Origin: JADFOB01 sp964651325 | GTDB taxonomy: Bacteria > Planctomycetota > Phycisphaerae > UBA1845 | Assembly: GCA_964651325.1 (NCBI GenBank) | Contig: CAZYXP010000157.1 | Span: 1 to 9,349 of the forward strand | Length of the DNA: 9,349 nucleotides | Direction: 5' to 3' | Shown: positions 1 to 6,527 of the stretch, piece after piece | How the letters are laid out: the number at the start of each line of letters is the position of its first letter | Position numbering within the stretch: position 1 is the stretch's first letter | Translations under genes and position numbers: made by a program | The notes under the pieces: model-generated | Database searches by the model: none | The model's input: only the letters and a program-made list of their open reading frames with translations | What the model was told of the DNA's origin: nothing

Positions 1-246
1 GTTTCGCTGTTTTCCAAGCGCCTGCAGCGCGGCCACGATCCGCTCACACTCCGCCCGCGAGCGCGCCGCCCGGCCACTGCCGCCGTAGACGATCAATTCT
101 TGAGGGTTCTCGGCCACCTCGGGGTCGAGGTTGTTCATGAGCATGCGCATGGCCGCTTCCTGCTGCCAGCCTTTGCAGGATAGCTCGGTGCCTCGCGGAG
201 CGCGAATGATTCTGGATCGATCGATCGTTGCCGAAGCTGTGGACAT
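1..246 (-). CDS. hutU: Urocanate hydratase, N-terminal part (runs off the left edge)
   Basis: This frame encodes 82 residues beginning MSTASATIDRS and continues past the window edge. It carries the conserved start of urocanase: RAPRGTELSCKGW at about residues 16-28, the block RMLMNNLDPEVAENP, then LIVYGGSGRAAR, the beginning of the NAD-binding region. Urocanate hydratase is a cytosolic enzyme using tightly bound NAD+ to convert urocanate to imidazolonepropionate, the second step of histidine breakdown. The ATG at 246 is preferred because GAGG lies 8 bases upstream and urocanases normally begin close to the RGTELS motif. An in-frame ATG at 345 would add 33 residues of unlike composition and has no good ribosome site. 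The family is about 550 residues, so roughly 15% is visible. No other hut gene is visible in the window; what lies to the left cannot be seen. Confidence 0.93.
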   Translation of the reverse strand, partial: MSTASATIDRSRIIRAPRGTELSCKGWQQEAAMRMLMNNLDPEVAENPQELIVYGGSGRAARSRAECERIVAALQALGKQRN

Positions 247-362
247 GGGAACTACCTCAAAACGCCGACTTAGGTTTTGCGCCCCGAACACGGACACCGT
301 ACACAGGCCAGGGTTCCCTGCAGCCTGAGGCTCGCGACGCTTCATGATTATGCCAGCCCGAT

Positions 363-390
363 ATAATAGAGCATGGCACACGGATTCCAA
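363..390 (-). promoter_or_regulatory. Candidate sigma70-type promoter for hutU
   Basis: On the minus strand TTGGAA (390-385) and TATTAT (368-363) are separated by 16 bases. They match the -35 and -10 consensus at 4/6 and 5/6 positions. Transcription would start near 355, giving a leader of about 110 bases before the hutU ATG at 246. No riboswitch-like structure was recognised in that leader. Confidence 0.5.
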
Positions 391-429
391 AACGGGGCCG
401 TAGGTGCTGCGCGTGTGCCGGAGTGCGGC

Positions 430-553
430 TCAGAGCCGCTGGCGCAAGCCTGCGGACACTTGGCGCAGGCAGACCCTTCGCGGGAGGTCGGCGTTCCGTG
501 GCAGGCAGGCGTTTTGCGGTAGTTTGTCGCCAGGCTTGCGCCAGGTGCTCTGA
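430..553. repeat. Palindrome-ended repeat element, copy A
   Basis: This 124-bp stretch begins with TCAGAGCCG followed by CTGGCGCAAGCCTG, and ends with the inverted version of a slightly different arm, reading outward TCAGAGCAC then CTGGCGCAAGCCTG. The two arms (about 431-455 and 530-552) are inverted repeats of each other apart from two bases in the middle and the innermost base or two. Each arm folds on itself around GCAA. The same two arms recur in opposite orientation at 8814-8964 with a different interior. AGTGCG occurs on both sides (422-427 and 554-559), a possible but offset target duplication. The element fills the gap between the 3' end of the FHA gene and the hutU promoter. It encodes nothing. 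It could be a MITE-like non-autonomous transposon or a REP doublet. Confidence 0.75.
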
Positions 554-573
554 AGTGCGTCCGCCCAGACTCG

Positions 574-1431
574 CTACGCCTGTTTCGACGCTTGGGTGAA
601 ACTATCTGCGATCCGCCACGTCTGCGAACTCTCGACGTTTTCGATGTCGATTTGATCGCCGGTGGCAAGCTTAGGGGTTTGGGGAAGGGGGATGATTTCC
701 GGAAGGTCGATTGACGGCTGTTTGGCGGCTGGTTTTCGGCCGACCGCGGAATCCATGGTGCGAATGCGGAACGTCGCTCCGCCGATGGACACAACATCTT
801 CGTTTTTGAGCACGCTGAACGCGACCGGCTCGCCGTTGACCAGCGTATGCTGTTTGCTGAGCAGATCGACGATTGCAGGGTGGCCTTGGTGCGTGATAAG
901 CAGCGCGTGAACACGTGATACGTGCTTGCTTTCGATGAATATATCGCAGCCCTTGCGGCGCCCGATGATGCAAACTTCGCGATTGGGCTGCAGGAGTCGG
1001 CCCGATTCGATGTGCTCGAGGGCCACAACCTGCGGGGTTGGCTCGAAATCGAACGAGCGGATATCCTCCGCGCCTTCGCCGTCAGGTCGCTGCAGCGTTA
1101 CCCGAAACTCCCACGGATCGATCGTAATCGTGTCGTCGTCGCTGAGGCGTTCCTGCTCCAGGTTGAGCCCGTTGAGCTCGGTTCGTTGCGCCGATACCAG
1201 ATCAACAGCGGTGATGTGTGTACCGTGATTCACCAACGCCAGATGCACCGGCGAGACGGCAGGATGGTTGAGCAAGAGCTTGCAGCCCGGTCTTGAGCCA
1301 ATCAGCGAGACCAGGCGGTGGCAATCGATCTTCAGTCCGGCTTGGGTTCCTCGGACCACTTCGAGCCGGGCGTGTAACGCCGTCGGCGGTGCTGCGGCGA
1401 TCTGATCAGTTGGCCTTGCGTCAGGCGACAA
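574..1431 (-). CDS. Protein with two forkhead-associated (FHA) domains
   Basis: The product is 285 residues and contains two FHA domains, modules that bind phosphothreonine peptides. Domain 1 (about residues 22-113) has the core IGSRPGC at 44-50, then S60 and H63. Domain 2 (about 134-225) is more canonical, with IGRRKGCD at 156-163, S172-R-V-H175 and N199-G200. No kinase, phosphatase, transmembrane segment or signal peptide is visible. The tail (226-285) is Pro- and polar-rich and probably disordered. By family it is an adaptor in Ser/Thr-kinase signalling, which is abundant in Planctomycetota; the partner is unknown and no kinase gene is near. The start is TTG, chosen because AAGGAG sits 8 bases upstream and the frame has no better start. 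It is separated from hutU by a repeat element and its own promoter, so it is probably transcribed alone. Confidence 0.88.
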   Translation of the reverse strand: MSPDARPTDQIAAAPPTALHARLEVVRGTQAGLKIDCHRLVSLIGSRPGCKLLLNHPAVSPVHLALVNHGTHITAVDLVSAQRTELNGLNLEQERLSDDDTITIDPWEFRVTLQRPDGEGAEDIRSFDFEPTPQVVALEHIESGRLLQPNREVCIIGRRKGCDIFIESKHVSRVHALLITHQGHPAIVDLLSKQHTLVNGEPVAFSVLKNEDVVSIGGATFRIRTMDSAVGRKPAAKQPSIDLPEIIPLPQTPKLATGDQIDIENVESSQTWRIADSFTQASKQA

Positions 1432-1637
1432 CGGCGCTGCTCCTTTTAGGGGGTGAATGAAACGCGGACCAAAGTTTCAAATTTCCGCGAAGCCACCCAA
1501 GCACTCAATCGGCTTCGCAGTCCCCCATCATAAGTATACGGACTACATGCCCCGACTTCCAGAGTCTACCACGGATATGCTTCCCCCACGCCAGTATTAG
1601 TAGGGCCTAATGTTGTGCACTTGCAAAAAAGTGTGGT

Positions 1638-1655
1638 CCAGCCGCCCTCGGCTGG
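1638..1655. repeat. REP-like stem-loop with CCCT loop, copy 1
   Basis: CCAGCCG and CGGCTGG form a perfect 7-bp stem around the loop CCCT. Two further intergenic stem-loops with the same loop (or its complement) and similar stems occur at 1711-1730 and 3798-3813, indicating one dispersed family. No U-run follows on either strand, so it is not a classical terminator. Confidence 0.6.
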
Positions 1656-1710
1656 TACGCTGCCCAGGCATCACGCAGGGGCTGTTTACCACGCGCGATG
1701 CGTCCCCAGA

Positions 1711-1730
1711 CACAGTGGAGGGCCGCTGTG
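1711..1730. repeat. REP-like stem-loop, copy 2 (inverted)
   Basis: CACAGTGG and CCGCTGTG pair over 8 bp, with one G-T wobble, around AGGG. This is the complement-strand version of the CCCT-loop family at 1638 and 3798. It lies 56 bases from copy 1 in opposite orientation, the arrangement typical of REP doublets. Confidence 0.55.
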
Positions 1731-1745
1731 CTACGCGGGCTACGC

Positions 1746-1764
1746 CGTCAAGTCAGACTTGACG
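1746..1764 (-). repeat. Perfect 9-bp inverted repeat just after the TPR/YggX gene
   Basis: CGTCAAGTC and GACTTGACG flank a single A, giving a 19-base near-perfect palindrome that begins 5 bases past the TAG stop at 1770-1772. As RNA the hairpin would need a few pairs opened for a loop. No T-run follows on the minus strand, so an intrinsic terminator is doubtful. It may be an end-of-transcript hairpin that protects the mRNA 3' end, or another dispersed palindrome. Confidence 0.5.
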
Positions 1765-1769
1765 CTACA

Positions 1770-2390
1770 CTAGCCGCCGTTCAGCTGCAGGAACTCAGCC
1801 ATGTATTGATCATACGCGTCGCCGCCCTGCTTCGTGCTCAAGACCAGGCCCAACTCATTGATCACTTTGGTGCCGGTGGGAATCCATTCCTTCCAACAGG
1901 TCGAGCATGTCTTGGCGTATATAGTCTTCCCAAGAGAACCTTTAAATGGTGGTTTGGGCAGTTGTCCTTGGGGTTGACCGCATCTTGCGCATTTGAAGCC
2001 CGCTTCCGATTCTGCCATAGTAGGCGGGTCCGACTCGCTTTTCGCAGCCCTAATCGTCGATTCCGGCACCTCAACGCCCCATTCGCGCAGCATTGACGCC
2101 ATGGCCACGCTTACGACGCGATCCCCCTGCTCGTCGGCCACCTTGAATCCGTGGGTCACCGACTCGATGGCTTTGGCGCGTTCGCCGCTCTTGTCGAGGG
2201 CCTCGCCGAGCAATTGGTGCGCTTTGGACATCCTGGGATTCAGCTGGACGGCTCTCTGAAGTGACTGCACGGCCTCTTTGGAGGAACCGTTTTCCAGCAA
2301 TGCTTTACCCAGGCTGAAGTGTCCCAGTTCGTTTTCCGGGTCAGCCTCGGCCATCTGTCTGAACTGCGCGATACGCGTATCATCTGTCAT
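1770..2390 (-). CDS. TPR protein with a YggX-like (Fe(2+)-trafficking family) C-terminal domain
   Basis: The product is 206 residues. The N-terminal part (about 5-90) has tetratricopeptide helices: ELGHFSLGKALLENGSSKEA at 21-40 and the next repeat at 55-85. The C-terminal part (about 131-206) resembles YggX, the small bacterial protein linked to Fe(II) trafficking and protection of iron-sulfur proteins. SLGKTIYAK, then CWKEWI, then TKVINELGL align with ELGKRIYNE, AWAQWQ and TMLINEKKL of YggX. Four cysteines form two CxxC pairs (C134/C137 and C162/C165), suggesting a zinc-ribbon-like or iron site absent from E. coli YggX. YggX itself is about 90 residues with no TPR. The ATG at 2390 is preferred over an upstream in-frame start at 2552 because AAAGG lies 8 bases before it and the extra 54 residues look non-coding. 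Function in iron or redox homeostasis is an inference from the family; the TPR part suggests protein partners. Confidence 0.82.
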   Translation of the reverse strand: MTDDTRIAQFRQMAEADPENELGHFSLGKALLENGSSKEAVQSLQRAVQLNPRMSKAHQLLGEALDKSGERAKAIESVTHGFKVADEQGDRVVSVAMASMLREWGVEVPESTIRAAKSESDPPTMAESEAGFKCARCGQPQGQLPKPPFKGSLGKTIYAKTCSTCWKEWIPTGTKVINELGLVLSTKQGGDAYDQYMAEFLQLNGG

Positions 2391-2465
2391 GACGTTTGCC
2401 TTTATACGAAAGAGTTCTTTGGGCGAGCACGAAGACCCCCTGTCCACCGTCGACCGCAGAAACGG

Positions 2466-2494
2466 ATTATCGCGAATTCGTCGTTGATCGTCCA
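2466..2494 (-). promoter_or_regulatory. Candidate promoter for the TPR/YggX gene
   Basis: On the minus strand TGGACG (2494-2489) and GATAAT (2471-2466) are spaced by 17 bases, with 4/6 and 5/6 matches to the sigma70 consensus. The leader to the ATG at 2390 would be about 70 bases. It lies in the 179-base gap after apgM, supporting separate transcription of the TPR/YggX gene. Confidence 0.4.
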
Positions 2495-2569
2495 CCGTGC
2501 GTGACGTTGCGAACGGCTTGCCCCGGGGGGCCGTCAAGCACTTTGAAGGCAAGGTGCCGATCTTCCACG

Positions 2570-3757
2570 CTACACGCGGAGGAAGAATTCCAGCAATTCA
2601 TGCCCGGGATCGATACGCAAGTCACTCTTTTTGGTCTCCAGCTCGTTGAACGCATGACGCAGCACACCTTGAATCCCCGTTCCGGCCATGCAAAAAGGCG
2701 GCGGCTTCATGCTGTGGGTTCGAGTCGAAACCGGCGTGGGGTGGTCTGGGGCGATAAGAACGCGCCATTCATCGAATTCTTGGAGCTTTTCCAGAATCGG
2801 TTGTACCACCCAGCAATCGATCTCTTCAAGCGCTCGGATCTTGGCATTGGCGTCGCCGAGGTGGCCCGCTTCGTCGGGGGCCTCGACATGCACGACGACC
2901 AGATCGTAGCGATCCAGGGCATCGACCGCAGCCTGCCCCTTGCCTTGGTAGTCGGTATCCAGGAATCCGGTTGCCCCGGGGACGTCGATCAGATCCAGCC
3001 CCGCGCAAACGGCGATGCCGCGAATAAGATCGACCGCTGCGATCGTTGCGCCTTTGATTTTGAAGCGATCCCACAGTGATTTTAGCGGGCGGGGTTGCCC
3101 CTGCCCCCAAAGCCAGATGTTGGTGGCCGGGTTTTCGCCCATGTCCGATCGGACCAGGTTGATCTCGTGGCCGGTGAGCAGCTCCTCGCCCCGCCGCATG
3201 ATCTCGCGTACCCGGTCGCTTCCTCGTCCTAAGGGCAGGTAGTCGGAGGCATTCAGCCCTGGGATGTCGTGGGGCGGTGTACACTTGAGCGACGCATCCG
3301 CGTTCAAGGCGCCCGTCATGAGATTCCGATACGAAACGCCCGCGTGAAACCGGAATCCAAGATCGCCGAGGGATTCGTTCAAATCGTTGATAAGCCGGTC
3401 CGCCTCCGGTTGGGAGATGTGCCCGGCCGTAAAGTCTTCCATGGTTTCCCCGACTAGCGTGACGAAGTTGCAGCGGAAGATGAGATCGTCCGGTTCGACC
3501 GAAATGGCGCGCGCCGCGGCTTCAAGCGGTGCCCGGCCATCGTAGTGGGTGTGGGGGTTGTAACCCAAGAGGGAAAGCGTCGCGACATCGCTTCCGGGCA
3601 GGAATCCCGTCGGTACCGTGACCACGCGCCCGCAGCGGCCACTTTGCGACACCCAATCCATGTTGGGAATTCGCGCGGCTTCGAGTGGCGTTCGGCCGCC
3701 GAGGGATTCCACCGGGTCATCCGCGGCGCCGTCTGGCAGTACGATGGCGTATTTCAT
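2570..3757 (-). CDS. apgM: Cofactor-independent phosphoglycerate mutase, ApgM type
   Basis: The product is 395 residues, the usual size. It belongs to the alkaline-phosphatase superfamily branch that interconverts 3- and 2-phosphoglycerate in the cytosol without 2,3-bisphosphoglycerate. Visible landmarks: MKYAIVLPDG with metal ligand D9; nucleophile S56 in GFLPGSDVATLSLLGY; HYDGRAPLEA; NIWLWGQGQ; and the metal ligands D295/H299 in EAPDEAGH, D338/H339 in APDHPTP and H348. All expected active-site residues are present. The ATG at 3757 is chosen because MKYAIVLPDG is the family's normal start and GGGA lies upstream; a possible extension to 3793 has no homology look. A bacterial subgroup of this family has been proposed to act as homoserine kinase in threonine synthesis; no threonine genes are adjacent, so mutase is the default. 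It lies downstream of priA on the same strand with a 137-base gap. Confidence 0.87.
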   Translation of the reverse strand: MKYAIVLPDGAADDPVESLGGRTPLEAARIPNMDWVSQSGRCGRVVTVPTGFLPGSDVATLSLLGYNPHTHYDGRAPLEAAARAISVEPDDLIFRCNFVTLVGETMEDFTAGHISQPEADRLINDLNESLGDLGFRFHAGVSYRNLMTGALNADASLKCTPPHDIPGLNASDYLPLGRGSDRVREIMRRGEELLTGHEINLVRSDMGENPATNIWLWGQGQPRPLKSLWDRFKIKGATIAAVDLIRGIAVCAGLDLIDVPGATGFLDTDYQGKGQAAVDALDRYDLVVVHVEAPDEAGHLGDANAKIRALEEIDCWVVQPILEKLQEFDEWRVLIAPDHPTPVSTRTHSMKPPPFCMAGTGIQGVLRHAFNELETKKSDLRIDPGHELLEFFLRV

Positions 3758-3797
3758 CAGATTCCCAACCGCAGACCGGAGCCTGACGCACATAGCA

Positions 3798-3813
3798 CAG
3801 CGGCCCTCCGCTG
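3798..3813. repeat. REP-like stem-loop with CCCT loop, copy 3
   Basis: CAGCGG and CCGCTG form a 6-bp stem around CCCT in the apgM-priA gap. It has the same loop and stem pattern as the palindrome at 1638-1655. As read on the minus strand it falls inside the probable apgM leader. Confidence 0.5.
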
Positions 3814-3827
3814 CGTCGGCATGTTAG

Positions 3828-3856
3828 CCTATACAAGTCTTTCGCACGCAACGCAA
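3828..3856 (-). promoter_or_regulatory. Weak candidate promoter for apgM
   Basis: On the minus strand TTGCGT (3856-3851) and TATAGG (3833-3828) are 17 bases apart, with 3/6 and 4/6 consensus matches. This is the best pair in the 137-base gap between priA and apgM. Read-through from priA is an alternative. Confidence 0.25.
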
Positions 3857-3870
3857 CCGCCATCCGGCGG
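3857..3870 (-). terminator. Small hairpin after priA, possible terminator or mRNA end
   Basis: CCGCC and GGCGG pair around a 4-base loop (GGAT on the minus strand), 24 bases past the priA stop. There is no U-tract, so intrinsic termination is uncertain and the hairpin is short. Confidence 0.25.
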
Positions 3871-3894
3871 GTACCGGGCATCGACGCGTCTGCG

Positions 3895-6183
3895 CTACGT
3901 CATGGCTACCGGATCAACGTCAATAATCGAGGTGGCCGATCGGCACTTGGTGGCGCCGGCGGTCTGCAATGCCGCAAGAATCTTCCGAAGCGTGGATGCG
4001 TTCGCCGTCCGTAGCAGCAACTCATGGCGATAGACGCCGCGTAGCCGGGCCAACGCGCATGGATTCGGGCCGATGCAATCCGCCCCATCGAACCCACCAC
4101 TTGCGATCACCGCCCGGAATCGACCGACCATCGCCTCGGCCTCCCGGGCTGCAATATCATCATGTTTGTGTGCTACGACCACCCTGGCAAGTCGCGAAAA
4201 TGGCGGCCAGCCAAGGTGCTGCCGGTCGGCCAACTCCTTTTCGGCGAACGAGGGGTAATCGTGCGTCGGGGCAAACTCCAACGCGCAGATGTCCGGAAAG
4301 GTCGTCTGCACGACCACACGGCCCGGCGTCTCGGCTCGCCCCGCCCTGCCGGCCACCTGCGTGACCAACTGGAACAGGCGCTCTTGGGCCCGAAAATCTG
4401 ACACAAGCGACGTCGGATCGGCGTTGACGACGCCCACAAACGAGACAAACGGGAAATCGAGCCCCTTGGCAATCATTTGAGTTCCCACGAGCACGTCGAT
4501 GCGGCGTTGCTGCAATGCCTCAATCAACTGTTCGTACTTTGTCCGATGCGTCATGGTGTCGCTGTCCGCCCGTGTGATGGATGCGGACGGGAAGAGCTCG
4601 CCAAGCACCTGCTCCACCCGCTGCGTGCCGACGCCGGCGTGTTTCAGCGCCGCACCGCACGATGGGTTTGCGCAATGGGTCGGCGTCGTGATCCGGCGTT
4701 GGCAGTAATGGCACTTGGATTGGCCGGTCGCGGCATGCACGACGAATCCAACCTGGCAGTTGGGACATTCGACGCGCATTCGACAGGCCGGGCAAAACAG
4801 GCGGCTGGCGTAGCCGCGCCGATTTACGAGGATGATCGCTTGTTCCTTGCGGTCCAGCGTTCTGGCCAGCTCTTGCTCCATCGCGCGCGAGATCACCGGC
4901 GAGAATTTGCGTTCCGCTTGCTCATCGCGCATATCGACCACCAAGACGTTGGGCATGGGCAAGTCTTTGACGCGCCGGCCTAGCGTGACGCGCGTGTAAT
5001 CCGGATGCGTTTCGCTGCGATGCCAGACTTCCACGGAGGGGGTCGCGCTTCCGAGGATGCAAGGGATGCCGAGCTGCTTGGCGCGCGCGATGGCGACGTC
5101 GCGAACATGAAACCTCGGCGCCTGCAGGTTCTTGTAGCTGGTCTCTTGCTCTTCATCGACGACGATCAAACCCAGATTCGGGCACGGCGCGAATACCGCG
5201 CTACGCGTGCCGATGATCACCTCGCGGCTACCACTTCGGATTTCGCCCCACAGCAAAGAGCGATGGCGATCGGTCAGCCCGCTGTGATTCACCGCGACGT
5301 GTTCAAATCGCGACGTCAGCCGGTGGACCATCTGAGTCGTTAGCGCGATTTCCGGCACCAGCATGATCCCCTGCCGCCCTTGTCCGAGCACCTGTTGAAT
5401 CGCCCGGATGTACACCTCCGTCTTGCCTGAGCCACTGACGCCGAACATCAGCGTGACCGAAAAGCGATTCTGCTCGATCTTGCCGCGAATCACCCGCAAC
5501 GCTTCTTCCTGCCCGTCGGTCAGGCTCAACTCCGGGTCGATCACCGGTCCGCCCCCATCGGGCATGGCCGGGATTTCCTCGCGGATTTCGGTTTGGATCA
5601 AGCCCTTTTGGATCAGGCTCTTTAGCGACGCGCTCGATGCTTCGGCCGCCTTCAATAGCGCGCCCGCCGCCATCGCCCCATCGCAACCCGCAAGCACCTC
5701 CAACAACTTGCGCTGTTTCGTCCCGCGGACCTCGGCCATGGCCTCGCCGGACGAAGTCGCCAGCCAAGCGTACGTCACCTTCTTGATCCCCGCGCGATCG
5801 CGAACCGCTCGGGGAACCAGGGCGTTGAGCGTTCTGCCCAGCGGGCAGGCGTAGTGCGCGGAGAGTTCCCGGCCCAGCTCGATCAATTCGCCGTTCAAAT
5901 AGCTTTCGGAATCCGCCAGGGAATCAATCGGTCTAAGGGTCGAATCCCACGTCTGCCGGTCTATCGCCACCACGAAGCCTTCAACCAGCCGCCCCTTGCG
6001 GCCAATCGGCACATGGACCCGATGCCCCGGCTTCAGGGCTGATTCAAGGGCGGTCGGCACGAGGAAGGAATAGGCTTTTGAAAACGGCAACAACGGCGCA
6101 ACCTCGGCCACCAGCGCGTTGCGCGCTTCGCCCGCTTCGATCCAAAGGAATTCGGTATCCGCCTTCGCCAATGTATCACCCAT
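3895..6183 (-). CDS. priA: Primosomal protein N' (replication restart helicase PriA)
   Basis: The product is 762 residues, full length for PriA, the 3'-5' superfamily 2 helicase that recognises stalled forks and reloads the replisome. The N-terminal fork-binding domain (about 20-110) is followed by a winged-helix region. Helicase motifs: GSGKT at 251-255; DEEQ at 343-346; GSATPS near 378; RADSDT at 538-543; GTQMIAKGLDFP at 567-578; QVAGRAGR at 609-616. The inserted zinc-binding region has all eight cysteines: C464/C467, C473/C476, C491/C494 and C504/C509. The C-terminus ends IDVDP, as usual. Two departures: motif II is DEEQ rather than the common DEEH, and the last cysteine pair is CX4C rather than CX2C. 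The ATG at 6183 has only a distant AAGG (15 bases), so a slightly later start cannot be excluded. It lies 109 bases downstream of the DUF4926 gene. Confidence 0.96.
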   Translation of the reverse strand: MGDTLAKADTEFLWIEAGEARNALVAEVAPLLPFSKAYSFLVPTALESALKPGHRVHVPIGRKGRLVEGFVVAIDRQTWDSTLRPIDSLADSESYLNGELIELGRELSAHYACPLGRTLNALVPRAVRDRAGIKKVTYAWLATSSGEAMAEVRGTKQRKLLEVLAGCDGAMAAGALLKAAEASSASLKSLIQKGLIQTEIREEIPAMPDGGGPVIDPELSLTDGQEEALRVIRGKIEQNRFSVTLMFGVSGSGKTEVYIRAIQQVLGQGRQGIMLVPEIALTTQMVHRLTSRFEHVAVNHSGLTDRHRSLLWGEIRSGSREVIIGTRSAVFAPCPNLGLIVVDEEQETSYKNLQAPRFHVRDVAIARAKQLGIPCILGSATPSVEVWHRSETHPDYTRVTLGRRVKDLPMPNVLVVDMRDEQAERKFSPVISRAMEQELARTLDRKEQAIILVNRRGYASRLFCPACRMRVECPNCQVGFVVHAATGQSKCHYCQRRITTPTHCANPSCGAALKHAGVGTQRVEQVLGELFPSASITRADSDTMTHRTKYEQLIEALQQRRIDVLVGTQMIAKGLDFPFVSFVGVVNADPTSLVSDFRAQERLFQLVTQVAGRAGRAETPGRVVVQTTFPDICALEFAPTHDYPSFAEKELADRQHLGWPPFSRLARVVVAHKHDDIAAREAEAMVGRFRAVIASGGFDGADCIGPNPCALARLRGVYRHELLLRTANASTLRKILAALQTAGATKCRSATSIIDVDPVAMT

Positions 6184-6292
6184 GACTGATCAGTATGGCC
6201 TTGAAGCCCATAGACCTGTTTTCCGATCTGGCGCCCGATGGCCGCGTTCGCGGGCCTGCCACTGCTTATCAGGATGATCGCGCGGGAAGGGG

Positions 6293-6511
6293 CTACGCCG
6301 CCTCGACGGGTTTGTGATGAAGGACCATGAACTGATCGGCTCGAAGCGCCAGCATGGCGTACGTCTTCCCGTCGTCGCTGCTGAACTCGACCTCAAACAT
6401 GTCTGCGCCAAGCATTTCGACGACGGTACCGACCTGCCCCCGCACCAGCCCGCGATCGGACAAGTCCAAGAGCAGTGCGACTACATCCAGTAGTTGAATA
6501 CTTCGCTCCAT
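6293..6511 (-). CDS. DUF4926-like small protein
   Basis: The product is 72 residues: a short hydrophobic start (SIQLLDVVALLLDL), then GLVRGQVGTVVEMLGADMFEVEF, then YAMLALRADQFMVL. That pattern is the DUF4926 family, predicted to be a small beta-barrel (SH3/KOW-like) of unknown biochemical role. The ATG at 6511 has GAGG 8 bases upstream and lies 16 bases after the stop of the DUF6883-like gene, so the two are almost certainly co-transcribed. From memory the same two families are neighbours in other bacteria, notably cyanobacteria. The arrangement resembles toxin-antitoxin or small accessory cassettes, but no such activity can be read from the sequence. Confidence 0.82.
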   Translation of the reverse strand: MERSIQLLDVVALLLDLSDRGLVRGQVGTVVEMLGADMFEVEFSSDDGKTYAMLALRADQFMVLHHKPVEAA

Positions 6512-6527
6512 TGATGCATCCTCACGG

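Larger units (their letters stand above)
1432..1769. other. Gap between the TPR/YggX gene and the FHA gene, with palindromes
   Basis: This 338-base gap has no credible reading frame. Its left part, next to the FHA gene start, holds that gene's Shine-Dalgarno (AAGGAG, minus strand) and a possible -10 TATACT (1538-1533, minus strand) whose -35 is poor. Its right part, downstream of the TPR/YggX gene, carries three palindromes listed separately (1638-1655, 1711-1730, 1746-1764). The frame open on the plus strand across 1698-2096 is only the shadow of the TPR/YggX gene plus these repeats. Confidence 0.6.

Noticed and set aside
348..1028. 226-codon minus-strand frame overlapping the FHA gene
   Set aside because: Low-complexity Ser/Arg-rich translation, a shadow of the FHA gene in another frame extended through repeat copy A.
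2391..2552. 54-codon N-terminal extension of the TPR/YggX protein
   Set aside because: Unlike TPR sequence, contains the candidate promoter, and the ATG at 2390 has its own Shine-Dalgarno.
3545..4033. 162-codon plus-strand frame across the apgM-priA gap
   Set aside because: Antisense to two clear genes, crosses a palindrome, no recognisable domain.
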